The notes below the pieces were generated by a model. It was not told the origin of the DNA. It did no database searches and saw only the letters and a program-made list of their open reading frames with translations. Positions 47,518 to 56,156 of a DNA stretch of 64,000 nucleotides are shown here, piece by piece. How positions within the stretch are numbered: position 1 is the stretch's first letter; each line of letters opens with the position of its first letter. The position numbers and the translations under genes were made by a program. The stretch comes from Chryseobacterium sp. LJ668 (GTDB lineage Bacteria; Bacteroidota; Bacteroidia; Flavobacteriales; Weeksellaceae), in NCBI RefSeq assembly GCF_019613955.1, contig NZ_CP080443.1:434001-498000 (forward strand). Direction: 5' to 3'.

Positions 47518-47916
47518 ATGAATACACAGATCTTAGATTTTTGGGTAGGGAATTTCAATTCAGAAGAAGAATTTGATCAATTTATAGAAGAAGATGAAAA
47601 CTATTATCTGAATGAGGAAGATGATGACAATTATATCTCAAAATTTGCGGAATCGCAGGACACCGTTTGGTTTGACAATGACTTAGCTGAATATGGTTTT
47701 GAAAATTTAAGCAAGAACATCTACGAAAACTTTTCAGAGTATTCATTTGCTGATCAGTGGCTTCCGGAATTGGTGAACAAAATTAACGAGCTGGAATTGA
47801 AATTTGAAATCAACTCTTTACTGTTCGTAAGCCAAGGGCAAATTCCAAAACCTGTTTCTGTGGAAGCTGAGGAATTTTCTTTGGTGTATTTGGGCGGGAT
47901 TCAGATTGAGTATTAA
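47518..47916 (+). CDS. Imm22-like immunity protein, orphan
   Basis: 132 aa acidic protein (many D, E), starting with FWVGNFNSEEEFDQFIEE, the start I recognise from the immunity 22 family of polymorphic-toxin neutralisers, and ending EEFSLVYLGGIQIEY. Imm22 proteins sit beside nuclease-type toxin genes in polymorphic toxin loci. No toxin gene lies next to it: upstream is DUF4256 and downstream a Fic-gene relic. It therefore looks like an orphan immunity gene, perhaps protecting against neighbours' effectors. Confidence 0.65.
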   Translation: MNTQILDFWVGNFNSEEEFDQFIEEDENYYLNEEDDDNYISKFAESQDTVWFDNDLAEYGFENLSKNIYENFSEYSFADQWLPELVNKINELELKFEINSLLFVSQGQIPKPVSVEAEEFSLVYLGGIQIEY

Positions 47917-47971
47917 AAGAAGTTAATTCAACAAATTCTTTAATCTTTGATCGTATCAAAATAGTATCATA

Positions 47972-48178
47972 ATGAAGCCACCTTATCAGATTACCTCTCA
48001 AATCGTAAATTTAATTTCAAGTATTTTCTCAGAAGGTGAATTTCCAAGCAAAGATTATATGAAAAAATTCTCTGATAGATCTTCTGCTACAGCCAGTAGT
48101 GATTTAAAAAAATGCTGTTGATATCATTTGGTTAAAAAATCAGGTGATAAAAAATAAGTATTTACAACAAATTATAAA
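47972..48178 (+). pseudogene. Fic/DUF4172-type gene relic with internal deletion and stops
   Basis: The ATG at 47972 begins MKPPYQITSQIVNLIS, the N-terminus I associate with the DUF4172-Fic proteins. The frame runs straight into FPSKDYMKKFSDRSSATASS and DLKK, which resembles the C-terminal winged helix of the same proteins. The catalytic HPFxxGN(G)R domain, roughly 250-300 residues, is missing. A TGA stops it at 48119-48121 after 49 residues, but the frame continues as YHLVKKSGDKK, a TAA at 48155, then VFTTNYK. It is a decayed remnant of a deleted Fic gene. Confidence 0.6.
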
Positions 48179-48209
48179 AATAAAACTCCCGCTACGATAC
48201 GGAAGTTTT
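48172..48209 (-). terminator. Terminator of polA
   Basis: Stem AAAACTCCCG (48182-48191) / CGGAAGTTTT (48200-48209) with one G-T pair, followed on the minus strand by ATTTTTATAA. It lies 10 bases after the polA stop. Confidence 0.8.
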
Positions 48210-48219
48210 ATATATTTTT

Positions 48220-51087
48220 TTAATGAGCTTCCAGCCAGTTATTCCCTACTCCTACCTCAACCAGTAACGGAACCTGCGTTTCAATAGCATTTTCCATTTC
48301 CATTTTAATAATGTTTTTCGCGACTTCTACTTCTTCGATCGGTGATTCAAACAGTAATTCATCATGCACCTGAAGCAGCATTTTTGTCTGCAGCTTTTCT
48401 TTTTCCAACTCTCTGTCAATTTTAATCATCGCCATTTTCACCACATCAGCGGCACTTCCCTGAATGGGAGCATTGACAGCATTTCTTTCAGCATGGGCTC
48501 TCACAACAAAATTTCCGGAGTTGATGTCTTTCAAATGACGTTTTCTTCCTAAAATCGTTTCTACATAACCCATATCTCGGGCTCTCTGTACTTGTTCAGC
48601 CATATATGCTTTCAACTTCGGGTAAGTTTCATAATAGGCTTCGATCATCTGCTTCGCTTCAGATCTTGATAAACCGGTTTGTTCTGCCAAAGCAAAAGCT
48701 CCCTGACCGTATAAAATTCCAAAGTTGACGGTTTTTGCTTGTCCACGCTGGGTTTTTGAAACTTCTTCCAACGGGATATTGAAAAGTTTCGCAGCGGTGG
48801 AAGCATGAATATCTTCACCATCCTGAAAAGCTTTGATCATATTATCTTCACCCGAAATTTCGGCTATCAGACGCAATTCGATTTGTGAATAATCGGCAGA
48901 AATAATTTTTTTCCCTTCACCGGAAACGAAAGCGCCGCGAATCTGCTGACCTCTCAATGTACGGATCGGGATGTTTTGTAAATTCGGATTGACACTCGCC
49001 AAACGACCTGTTGCCGCTGTTGTCTGTGAAAAATTGGTATGTACCCGATTATCATCCTTATCAATCTGTGACGGTAATGCGTCAACATACGTTGATTTGA
49101 GTTTCTGATAGGTTCTGTACTCTAAAATATGCTGAATGATCTCATGCTTGGTAGAGAGTTTCTGCAAAACATCTTCTGAAGTAGCATATTGTCCGGTCTT
49201 TGTTTTTTTGGCTTTAGGGTCAAGCTGCATTTTTTCGAATAGAACTTCACCCAGCTGTTTTGGTGAATTCATATTAAACTCTTCTCCCGAAATCTCAAAT
49301 ATTTTAGATTCTAGCTGTCTTAAATCGTTTTCCAGATCTATGCTTTCCTGTGCGAGCCATTTTTCGTCAAGAGAAATTCCTTCGAGTTCCATTTTAGCCA
49401 AAACTTCCATGAGCGGCATCTCGATATTGTAAAATAAATCTTCGAGACTCTCTTTTTTCAGTTGCGGTGCAAATAATTCATACAATTGAAAAGTCACATC
49501 TGCATCTTCCGCAGCATAATCGGTTTGTGTCCTTAAATCTGCATCACGGAAATTACCCTGATTTTTTCCTTTTTTACCGATAATGGTTTCAATGGAAACA
49601 GGTTTATAATTTAAATAAACCTCCGAAAGATAATCCATCCCATGCCTTCCGTCAGGATTTAAAAGGTAGTGTGCGATCATGGTGTCAAACATGGCGCCTT
49701 TTACTGTAATATTGTATTGCTTGAGAACTTTGTAATCGTATTTCAGATTATGGGCGATCTTCAGCAAATCTTCTTTTTCAAAAAATGGTCTGAATATTTC
49801 CAACGTCTGCAAAACCTCGCCCTGATCTTTAGAAAGCGGAACATAATAGGCCAAACCTTTTTTATAGGAAAAACTCATTCCTACCAATTCGGCTTCCATT
49901 TCGTTTAAAGAAGTCGTTTCTGTATCGAAGCAAACCGCTTTATGTTTTAAAAGATTCTGAACTAAGATTTTCTGAGCTTTCGGATTGTCTACAAACTGAT
50001 ACAAATGATCATTTTGCTCAATGGTTTCTTTCGTAGAAGTTGCCTGATCGAGCTCTTCAAAATTGGCAAAAAGATCCAGCTGACCTACGTTTCTTGCTAC
50101 TTTCTGTTGAGGTGTCTCTGATATTGTTACTTCACTTCCGCTGATGACAATTCCATCCGTCTCAATAACTGTTGTTTTTACTGTGATAGTTTCTGCAGGA
50201 GCAAAGGCACGGTATAAATTTTCATACAGTCTTCTGAACTCAATCTCGTCGAAAATTTCTTTCACTTTTTCGAAATCCGGAGTTTCCAGATCGTATTGCT
50301 CCTGATGAAATTCTACCGGAGCATCACAGATGATGGTGGCTAATTTTTTTGATAAAATTCCACGCTCGGCAGAAGCTTCTATTTTTTCTTTAATTTTACC
50401 TTTTAATTGATGGGTATTGGCCAACAGGTTTTCGATACTGCCGTATTCTTTAAGAAATTTCATGGCGGTTTTTTCTCCCACACCATCCAAGCCGGGAATA
50501 TTATCCGACGAATCTCCCATCATCGCCAAGAAATCAATCACCTGTTTCGGATCTTCAATTCCATATCGTGCTTTCACTTCTTCTACCCCTAAAATTGAGA
50601 TTTCGCCACCCCTAAACCCTGGTTTATACAGCTTAATTTTATCGGTAACCAATTGAGCAAAATCTTTGTCTCCACTTACTATAAAACTCGTATAATTTTC
50701 TTTTTCTGCTTTACAGGCAATTGTACCAATCACATCATCAGCTTCGTATCCTTCAATACCTAAACTTGGAACGTGCATAGCCTCCAAAATACGATGGATA
50801 TATGGAATAGCAAATTTAATGGCTTCTGGTGTTTCGCTTCGGTTGGCTTTGTAGTCGGCATAATCATTTGTGCGGATACTTGCCTGACCGACATCAAAAA
50901 TTACCGCTAAATGAGTCGGTCTTTCTTTTCTAATGAGTTCAATCAAGGAATTCATAAAACCAAAAATAGCTGTTGTCTCCATCCCGGAACTGGTATATCT
51001 CTGGTTTTTTGACATTGCGTGATATCCTCTGAAAATCATTGCGTAAGCATCGATCAAAAAAAGCCTTTTGTCCTGTGTTGCGTCCAT
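48220..51087 (-). CDS. polA: DNA polymerase I
   Basis: 955 aa replication/repair polymerase with all three domains. 5'-3' exonuclease about 1-300 (FLIDAYAMIFRGYHAM, GYEADDVIGTIA, SGDKDFAQL, GDSSDNIPG). 3'-5' proofreading about 355-545, with the DEDD start kept as CFDTETTSLNEMEAELVG. Polymerase about 560-955 with SADYSQIELR (motif A), motif B residues in KTVNFGILYG, and LLQVHDELLFE (motif C). Proofreading looks active, unlike Taq polymerase. The start at 51087 (MDATQDKRLFLID) is preferred to an ATG six codons upstream because a TATATTTG box lies just before it. Confidence 0.97.
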   Translation of the reverse strand: MDATQDKRLFLIDAYAMIFRGYHAMSKNQRYTSSGMETTAIFGFMNSLIELIRKERPTHLAVIFDVGQASIRTNDYADYKANRSETPEAIKFAIPYIHRILEAMHVPSLGIEGYEADDVIGTIACKAEKENYTSFIVSGDKDFAQLVTDKIKLYKPGFRGGEISILGVEEVKARYGIEDPKQVIDFLAMMGDSSDNIPGLDGVGEKTAMKFLKEYGSIENLLANTHQLKGKIKEKIEASAERGILSKKLATIICDAPVEFHQEQYDLETPDFEKVKEIFDEIEFRRLYENLYRAFAPAETITVKTTVIETDGIVISGSEVTISETPQQKVARNVGQLDLFANFEELDQATSTKETIEQNDHLYQFVDNPKAQKILVQNLLKHKAVCFDTETTSLNEMEAELVGMSFSYKKGLAYYVPLSKDQGEVLQTLEIFRPFFEKEDLLKIAHNLKYDYKVLKQYNITVKGAMFDTMIAHYLLNPDGRHGMDYLSEVYLNYKPVSIETIIGKKGKNQGNFRDADLRTQTDYAAEDADVTFQLYELFAPQLKKESLEDLFYNIEMPLMEVLAKMELEGISLDEKWLAQESIDLENDLRQLESKIFEISGEEFNMNSPKQLGEVLFEKMQLDPKAKKTKTGQYATSEDVLQKLSTKHEIIQHILEYRTYQKLKSTYVDALPSQIDKDDNRVHTNFSQTTAATGRLASVNPNLQNIPIRTLRGQQIRGAFVSGEGKKIISADYSQIELRLIAEISGEDNMIKAFQDGEDIHASTAAKLFNIPLEEVSKTQRGQAKTVNFGILYGQGAFALAEQTGLSRSEAKQMIEAYYETYPKLKAYMAEQVQRARDMGYVETILGRKRHLKDINSGNFVVRAHAERNAVNAPIQGSAADVVKMAMIKIDRELEKEKLQTKMLLQVHDELLFESPIEEVEVAKNIIKMEMENAIETQVPLLVEVGVGNNWLEAH

Positions 51088-51102
51088 ATTTTGAATAATG
51101 AA

Positions 51103-51110
51103 CAAATATA
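51103..51110 (-). promoter_or_regulatory. Promoter -7 box for polA
   Basis: Minus strand TATATTTG, 16 bases before the ATG at 51087; it leaves no room for the upstream start. Confidence 0.55.
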
Positions 51111-51182
51111 AGAAAATGGGTTGTTTTTATCTGAGAATTTCGAAAGGAGATGTTATAATTAAACTCAAAAAAGTTTTGAAAA

Positions 51183-51575
51183 CTAATTTTTCACAGGAAT
51201 CAATTCCAGACGGTCTTTGTCGATTTTGTAGTAATACGTTCCGATAAATGTTTCTGGCTCTTTACAATCGCTGGACATATCTGCTGCACCTTCACTAATT
51301 TCTATCTGATTATTTTCCTGAATACTGTATGTTCCCAACATCCCAAAACATGCATTGCCAGTATGATATTCTTTGTCACCGTCAAACTGCAGATAATGGA
51401 ATTGTGGTTCTTCTGAAGGAAATTTAATCGTTTTCATTTTACTAAAAACAGCACTGCCGTCTTTTCGTACGGTCTCAACTTTCCAGGTTGTCTTGGCAAG
51501 AGAATTTGTCTGTGCATAAAGATTTGAGATGAAAGAAAATGCAGAGAAAAGCATTATTAAGGTTAATTTTTTCAT
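51183..51575 (-). CDS. Small secreted protein of unknown function
   Basis: 130 aa with signal peptide MKKLTLIMLFSAFSFISNLYAQ. The mature part (WKVETVRKDGSAVFSKMKTIKFP, YLQFDGDKEYHTGNACFGMLG, GAADMSSDCKEPETFIGTYYYKID) has the spacing of a small lipocalin- or META-like beta barrel with two conserved cysteines. No family is certain. It lies between polA and hcp copy 1 on the same strand, after the hcp terminator, so it is probably not part of the T6SS transcript. Confidence 0.6.
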   Translation of the reverse strand: MKKLTLIMLFSAFSFISNLYAQTNSLAKTTWKVETVRKDGSAVFSKMKTIKFPSEEPQFHYLQFDGDKEYHTGNACFGMLGTYSIQENNQIEISEGAADMSSDCKEPETFIGTYYYKIDKDRLELIPVKN

Positions 51576-51596
51576 AGGTTGATTTTATGATGTAAG

Positions 51597-51629
51597 CAAA
51601 AAGAATAGCATACAACTGCATGCTATTCT
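51597..51629 (-). terminator. Terminator of hcp/tssD copy 1
   Basis: Perfect 10-bp stem AGAATAGCAT (51602-51611) / ATGCTATTCT (51620-51629) followed on the minus strand by TTTTTGC, 36 bases downstream of the gene. Confidence 0.85.
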
Positions 51630-51665
51630 ATAATCTAACTTAATAGATTTGAATGAGGGCTTGGT

Positions 51666-52070
51666 TTAATTTCCTGGCCAGATACCTTCGTAGGCAGCAT
51701 TTCCATAATTGATTTTTTCTGCACTTACAATAAAGCTGATCAACATAGAATTTTCGTCTACGGCATCAAAGTCTACTTCGTGCTGAATAACGTAACCGTT
51801 TTCCCAGTTTAAAGTAATTAATGTACCTTCTTCGTGAGATTTATTAAAAGTGATTTCGCCAGAGGTTGGCTTGTATTTACCATTTAGCAAACTTTCTAAG
51901 ATTTCAGATTTTTCTGTCGCCTCAATGGTAAGCTTGATAATCGCGTTGGAAGGATCTGAAGCTACACGTCCGGAAACATCAGTAGATCTAGATACGCTGT
52001 AATTAAGCTTTAATAATTTTTGTCCTTCGCTTCCGTTGAATTTTAAGATTCCTCTTGAGTTGTCTGCCAT
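51666..52070 (-). CDS. tssD: T6SS tube protein TssD (Hcp), copy 1
   Basis: 134 aa, the size of Bacteroidota TssD. It begins MADNSRGILKFNGSEGQKLL and has SRSTDVSGRVASDPSNAIIKL, characteristic of subtype-iii Hcp. These proteins stack as hexamer rings to form the tube that is fired into target cells and can carry cargo. It differs from the copy at 56540 at only about eight residues (for example Asp3 to Ala, Asn to Thr before the last ten residues). It has its own operator-promoter and terminator, so it is a single-gene unit. Confidence 0.93.
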   Translation of the reverse strand: MADNSRGILKFNGSEGQKLLKLNYSVSRSTDVSGRVASDPSNAIIKLTIEATEKSEILESLLNGKYKPTSGEITFNKSHEEGTLITLNWENGYVIQHEVDFDAVDENSMLISFIVSAEKINYGNAAYEGIWPGN

Positions 52071-52123
52071 AATTTGTAAATTTTAAAAAATTAATATTTT
52101 GTGATTTGATGTTGTTTCTAAAG

Positions 52124-52216
52124 CGAAGATAGAGCCAAAAACTGCTTATAAAAACTTTTACGGCACTTAATTGACTTTTTGTAGTAGTATTACGATTTCG
52201 TGTAGTAGAACTACGA
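52124..52216 (-). promoter_or_regulatory. hcp copy 1 promoter with paired 15-bp operator boxes
   Basis: The -7 box TATCTTCG (52124-52131, minus strand) is one mismatch from TAnnTTTG. Upstream are two boxes, GTAGTAGTATTACGA (52181-52195) and GTAGTAGAACTACGA (52202-52216), 21 bp apart. The nearer box starts 50 bases from the end of the -7 box, exactly as at hcp copy 2. The second box is a dyad (GTAGT/ACTAC). The region 52217-52336 between here and the next gene shows nothing else. Confidence 0.65.
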
Positions 52217-52336
52217 CTTTGTTTGATGGTAAAGTAAATGTTAAATATAACTAACTGATTTTAAGCAAATAAAATATCCTCTGACTGCTAATATTTCTAC
52301 TCTCAATCAGTAATAATCTAAATGATAAATTTAATA

Positions 52337-52669
52337 CTACTTAATATTTAAAAAGAGGGTATCCTTTTTTCCTTCAACAAATGAATAATTAATTTTCTCA
52401 CCATGTTGGCTCCAAACTGTTTTGATCGTATCAACAGGTGTACTCTTAGAAAAAACTATTAAATCATTAATTGAGTTTCTTTGTTTTTCAAGCCTAAAAT
52501 AACCTTTGGAATCTGTATAAACACAATTACTTTTATTGTTTTCGCAGACTTTTATATTGGATAAGGGTTTTTTATCCTTATTAAAAATATAACCTTCATA
52601 AAATTTAGGCATCGAAGTACAAGAATTCAAAAAAATGACTAAAACAATATTTAGAAAATTTCCATGCAT
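52337..52669 (-). CDS. Small lipoprotein, probable immunity partner of the metallopeptidase effector
   Basis: 110 aa. MHGNFLNIVLVIFLNSCTSMP is a lipoprotein signal with lipobox LNSC. The mature part begins FYEGYIFNKDKKPLSNIKV and has TDSKGYFRL, a short CarboxypepD-regulatory-like beta sandwich. Its ATG (52667-52669) follows the effector stop with two bases between, typical of effector/immunity pairs. A periplasm-facing lipoprotein fits protection against an effector delivered to the periplasm. It is much more AT-rich (17 G/C of 60 at 52501-52560) than vgrG. Confidence 0.55.
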   Translation of the reverse strand: MHGNFLNIVLVIFLNSCTSMPKFYEGYIFNKDKKPLSNIKVCENNKSNCVYTDSKGYFRLEKQRNSINDLIVFSKSTPVDTIKTVWSQHGEKINYSFVEGKKDTLFLNIK

Positions 52670-52671
52670 AA

Positions 52672-54171
52672 TTAATTGATTTTTAATTTGGTTAACCATA
52701 CTAAGCTAAGAACATCCTTTTCTGCAGCTGACATTCTTCTTCTTTCCGAAACCGGAATGTAATTATTGTAATACGGCATGATGTCTATTTCTCCGGTAGT
52801 AGGATAATTTGTAGAGCGATCACTATTACTTTGGGTTACAACATTTACACTTCCTTTATGCCCATATGAATAAACTGTTCCACCATAGGATTTTAATATT
52901 TCGTGGCCAACTTCATGCGCAGCAGTTTCTTTAAATTCAACATCTTCGTTATTTTCGGTCTCATAACTCCAGCCGTTAGAATATTTTATATATCCCACAT
53001 TGTAGCAAACAGCCTCACGTGATATCATATTTCCCACCCATGAGATTGGGTTTAATGTTGCAGTACCAGGATTTCCGGAACGCATCCAGCTCCCGTTGGT
53101 ATTGTAGACAAGGCTTATATCATCCATGGATTTTTCGGTCGTATTGATCGCATTTACATATACTTCATATGCTTCACCTACAATTTTGACGTCTTTAGCT
53201 GCAGCATGATTTTTATTTCTTCCCCAATGATAATTTAATCCGTCAATCGTTAATTTTTCCAAATCTGCAAAGCTTCGTGTTCTTGTTCTTAAGGGCGGTT
53301 TTCCGGGAACCAGCTCACTTGCAGGTATTTTGTCCCACGGACAGGTTTCTACCCAACGTGTTTCGTCTTTCATTCCTGATAAGTGAGAAGAGCATTCCAG
53401 ACCTTCAGCACCTCCGTCTTTTAAGTTTACACGTAAAGTCGCATCTATTTTCTTGTTGTTTTTATCTATTTTTACATCTACCCATTCTACTTCATCATAG
53501 TTTGTAGAAAACTCAACTTCTTTAGATTTCTGTTTGCCGTTTTTACTTGCGGTGATGATCGCTTTCAGTTTTTTATTGTTGAATTTTGAACTGTCATACT
53601 TATTTTCATTATCAAAACCATCCCAAAAAATAATATAGGAGCCAATTTTGGTGTAATCTGATGAAGGTGTATTATATGAATTGAAAATACTTTTCCAATC
53701 CCATACTCTTACAGGATTCGAAAAATCGTACTCGGGCTTTTTATCAGAAATATCTTTTGAAAGTTTAGGAAGCCTTCTTGCTGTAACTACAATATCGGGC
53801 AAGTTGGTAATCGCAAACAGTGTGCTTCCATCTTCGTTTAAAACCTTAAATTCCAAAGAATCTATGTTTCCAAGCATTAAAGAATAATTGAATGCGAAAT
53901 TGGCATTCTCATAGTTTCCTTCAAAATCTAATACTCCGAAAGGAACCAGTGTTGAATAACCGCTATCTTTTTTTAGTGAAAATGAAATTTCAAAATCTTC
54001 TGAAATTTCATTTCCTAGTCTCTCGTAAGTATTATACAGCACTCCGTTATCAGTACCCTTCTCTCTTACTTCACCGGAAGCACTTGAGAAAATGTTTCCT
54101 TCAGAAGAAATGTTATAATCACCACCGACGGTTTTTATATATTTTCCTTGAATAATTCTGGTGCGTGACAT
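52672..54171 (-). CDS. VgrG-linked T6SS effector candidate, zincin metallopeptidase
   Basis: 499 aa. The N-terminus MSRTRIIQGKYIKTVGGDYN, followed by ISSEGNIFS and KGTDNGVLY, resembles a leader I recall on other Bacteroidota proteins encoded after VgrG; it may be a loading tag. Residues 60-350 are Ig-like or beta-rich. The C-terminal peptidase has TAAHEVGHEILKSYGG near residues 416-431 (HExxH with the GG), YSYGHKGS as a likely third His ligand and IDIMPYY close to a Met-turn. There is no signal peptide. It sits two bases after the VgrG stop and two before the lipoprotein. The role is inferred from position. Confidence 0.7.
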   Translation of the reverse strand: MSRTRIIQGKYIKTVGGDYNISSEGNIFSSASGEVREKGTDNGVLYNTYERLGNEISEDFEISFSLKKDSGYSTLVPFGVLDFEGNYENANFAFNYSLMLGNIDSLEFKVLNEDGSTLFAITNLPDIVVTARRLPKLSKDISDKKPEYDFSNPVRVWDWKSIFNSYNTPSSDYTKIGSYIIFWDGFDNENKYDSSKFNNKKLKAIITASKNGKQKSKEVEFSTNYDEVEWVDVKIDKNNKKIDATLRVNLKDGGAEGLECSSHLSGMKDETRWVETCPWDKIPASELVPGKPPLRTRTRSFADLEKLTIDGLNYHWGRNKNHAAAKDVKIVGEAYEVYVNAINTTEKSMDDISLVYNTNGSWMRSGNPGTATLNPISWVGNMISREAVCYNVGYIKYSNGWSYETENNEDVEFKETAAHEVGHEILKSYGGTVYSYGHKGSVNVVTQSNSDRSTNYPTTGEIDIMPYYNNYIPVSERRRMSAAEKDVLSLVWLTKLKIN

Positions 54172-54173
54172 AA

Positions 54174-56111
54174 TTAATGATTTTTGCTGATCTCGCCACT
54201 GTTATTTTTCACTTCCAGCTGAGCATTTTTATTGATGCTCTTATTTGAAGTAAACTGAATATCTTCATGTGATAATTCAGTTCTTTCTTTTTTCGTCTCG
54301 CTATGCACATCCCCCTCAATCATTTCTGTCAGTTTACCTGTAATAAACATACTGGTATCTCCCATTACAGAGGTCATTTTCATGGCTCCCACGCTTTGAG
54401 TATGGTTTAAGCTGATCGTATCAGATTTATTCATCCCGACAGATGTGGTCATATTCTGGCCGACATTGATGTCTAAATTTTCTCCGGCATTGAATGTCAT
54501 ATTTTTAGGAGCAGTTACAGTAATATTACCGGCACCATCCATAAAATAGGTATTCCCGCTTGGGTCGATGATATTTACACTTCCTTCCGCGTCATTCATT
54601 AAAATTCTAATTCCGCTGCGGGTCTGTATTGATTTTAAATGGTTATTGGCTCCCCCGCCCAAACCTACTTGTCCGTGGAACATTCCGCCCATGACAAACG
54701 GTCGGTCGGGATGGTTGTGCACAAAATTGACCATCACCTGGTCTCCCACTTCCGGGATGGCTACGTAGCCCCTGTTTTGCGTGATCTTATCGGTTCCCCC
54801 TGCATCAGGACTCATCATCCGGATAAAATGGGTCGTGTCATTCGTCTGCCAGTCGAATCTTACCTGAACCCTCCCCTGTCCTTCCGGGTCAGTGTTGGAG
54901 ATCACCGTTGCGATCTGCGGCTCGGCTTTGGGAATTGTAAATTCTGGCTTTGGCAAAAAGCCCGTGTCGGAGGCTATCCCCAAGAAACTTCCGCTGTAAT
55001 GGCCGATCGTATCGATCTCATGCGTGGCTTCTGTGACCATGATTCTTGTAAAATACGAAGTTTCGTTTGTATCCGGTTTGCGCATTTCGATATCTACCGA
55101 GCAGCCCGGATGAAGGAAAGGAACCGTAGTGGAACCCGAGATATTAAAAACATTCACTGCCTCGCTTCCCGAAGTGCTTTTCTGTGAGTATTCCACATCA
55201 AGATGGGTCGTTGCCTTGATAGGGGCCACTCGCAGTGAGGGTGTTTTATAAATATTGTCGTTATGCCCGTAAGCTGTTTTGGCCAGATCTCCCACATGCT
55301 GAATAGGAGTCGCCCCTGAAGTCAGCTTCTCGTGCCTGCTGCTGTTGTAGCCGTAAAACTGAGGCTTGGTGTGCACCGCTTTCAATTCAACTTTAATATC
55401 ATTGGCACTGCTGCCGTAGGTAAGCTTGATCGCTTTATTCTGGGGCGGAAGTTTCCCGAAGTGTAAAACCTCACCGTCGTAATAAAACTGCTCGCCGTAG
55501 GCTTCTGCCATTCTCGCAAGATAATTGTAATGCGTCTCGTCGTACTGGCTGCTGTAGACGATCTGTGAATAATCGTTGGTATCGATTCTGATGTCGAAAC
55601 GGCTTTTGTCTAAACCCTGCTTGATCACTTCTTCTGCAATAATCCCCATATTCACCGGCTGGCTGCCTCCGAAGCTCTGGATATGGGGCGCACCATCGAG
55701 CAAAATAGTCGGGCTGTAACCGGATAATACGATATTCCCGAGGCTCATTTTCTCCTGGCTGAAACCTACTCCCGTAATGACGCCAACGAATGTTCTTTCC
55801 GGGCTGTTGTCGATATCTTTGTAGGAAATTACAGCCGTGAGACGTTTGCCTAAAAACTTGTTGGCTTCTTCCAGGGTGTGTGTCTGGCGGTCGCCCAGAG
55901 TGTCGTGGGAAAGCGTAAGGGTAAACTCATGATGGCGCTGAGCGCTTTGGGTGAGTTTGAAGTGTTTGTAATATCTGATAACTTTACCTTCAATTACCAA
56001 AGATAATTTTACCAAACGGTTGATGCCGTTGTGATGGCTTTCTGATACCCCTTCTGCATTCTGCGAGGGGCGAAAAGAACTGCCTCTGGATGGTTCTAAG
56101 GTGTTTGACAT
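54174..56111 (-). CDS. vgrG: T6SS spike protein VgrG (TssI)
   Basis: 645 aa. The gp27-like base about 30-380 has LTYGSSANDIKVELKAV and RIDTNDYSQIVYSSQYDE. The gp5 OB-fold and neck follow, with DPEGQGRVQVRFDWQTND, GYVAIPEVGDQVMVNFVHNHPDRPFVMGGMFHG. A triple-stranded beta-prism follows (NITVTAPKNMTFNAGENLDINVGQ ...), forming the needle tip, without an extra C-terminal effector domain. The gene is clearly richer in G/C (31 of 60 bases at 55261-55320) than its effector and immunity genes. It is followed by the metallopeptidase after two bases. Confidence 0.95.
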   Translation of the reverse strand: MSNTLEPSRGSSFRPSQNAEGVSESHHNGINRLVKLSLVIEGKVIRYYKHFKLTQSAQRHHEFTLTLSHDTLGDRQTHTLEEANKFLGKRLTAVISYKDIDNSPERTFVGVITGVGFSQEKMSLGNIVLSGYSPTILLDGAPHIQSFGGSQPVNMGIIAEEVIKQGLDKSRFDIRIDTNDYSQIVYSSQYDETHYNYLARMAEAYGEQFYYDGEVLHFGKLPPQNKAIKLTYGSSANDIKVELKAVHTKPQFYGYNSSRHEKLTSGATPIQHVGDLAKTAYGHNDNIYKTPSLRVAPIKATTHLDVEYSQKSTSGSEAVNVFNISGSTTVPFLHPGCSVDIEMRKPDTNETSYFTRIMVTEATHEIDTIGHYSGSFLGIASDTGFLPKPEFTIPKAEPQIATVISNTDPEGQGRVQVRFDWQTNDTTHFIRMMSPDAGGTDKITQNRGYVAIPEVGDQVMVNFVHNHPDRPFVMGGMFHGQVGLGGGANNHLKSIQTRSGIRILMNDAEGSVNIIDPSGNTYFMDGAGNITVTAPKNMTFNAGENLDINVGQNMTTSVGMNKSDTISLNHTQSVGAMKMTSVMGDTSMFITGKLTEMIEGDVHSETKKERTELSHEDIQFTSNKSINKNAQLEVKNNSGEISKNH

Positions 56112-56156
56112 AATATGTGTGATTGTGGTGATTTAAAGTTATTCATTTTTTTTCAT

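Noticed and set aside
54639..55187. 182-aa open frame on the + strand inside vgrG
   Set aside because: It is antisense to a clear VgrG. The G/C-rich codons of vgrG remove stops from the opposite strand. The translation has no domain pattern and no promoter.
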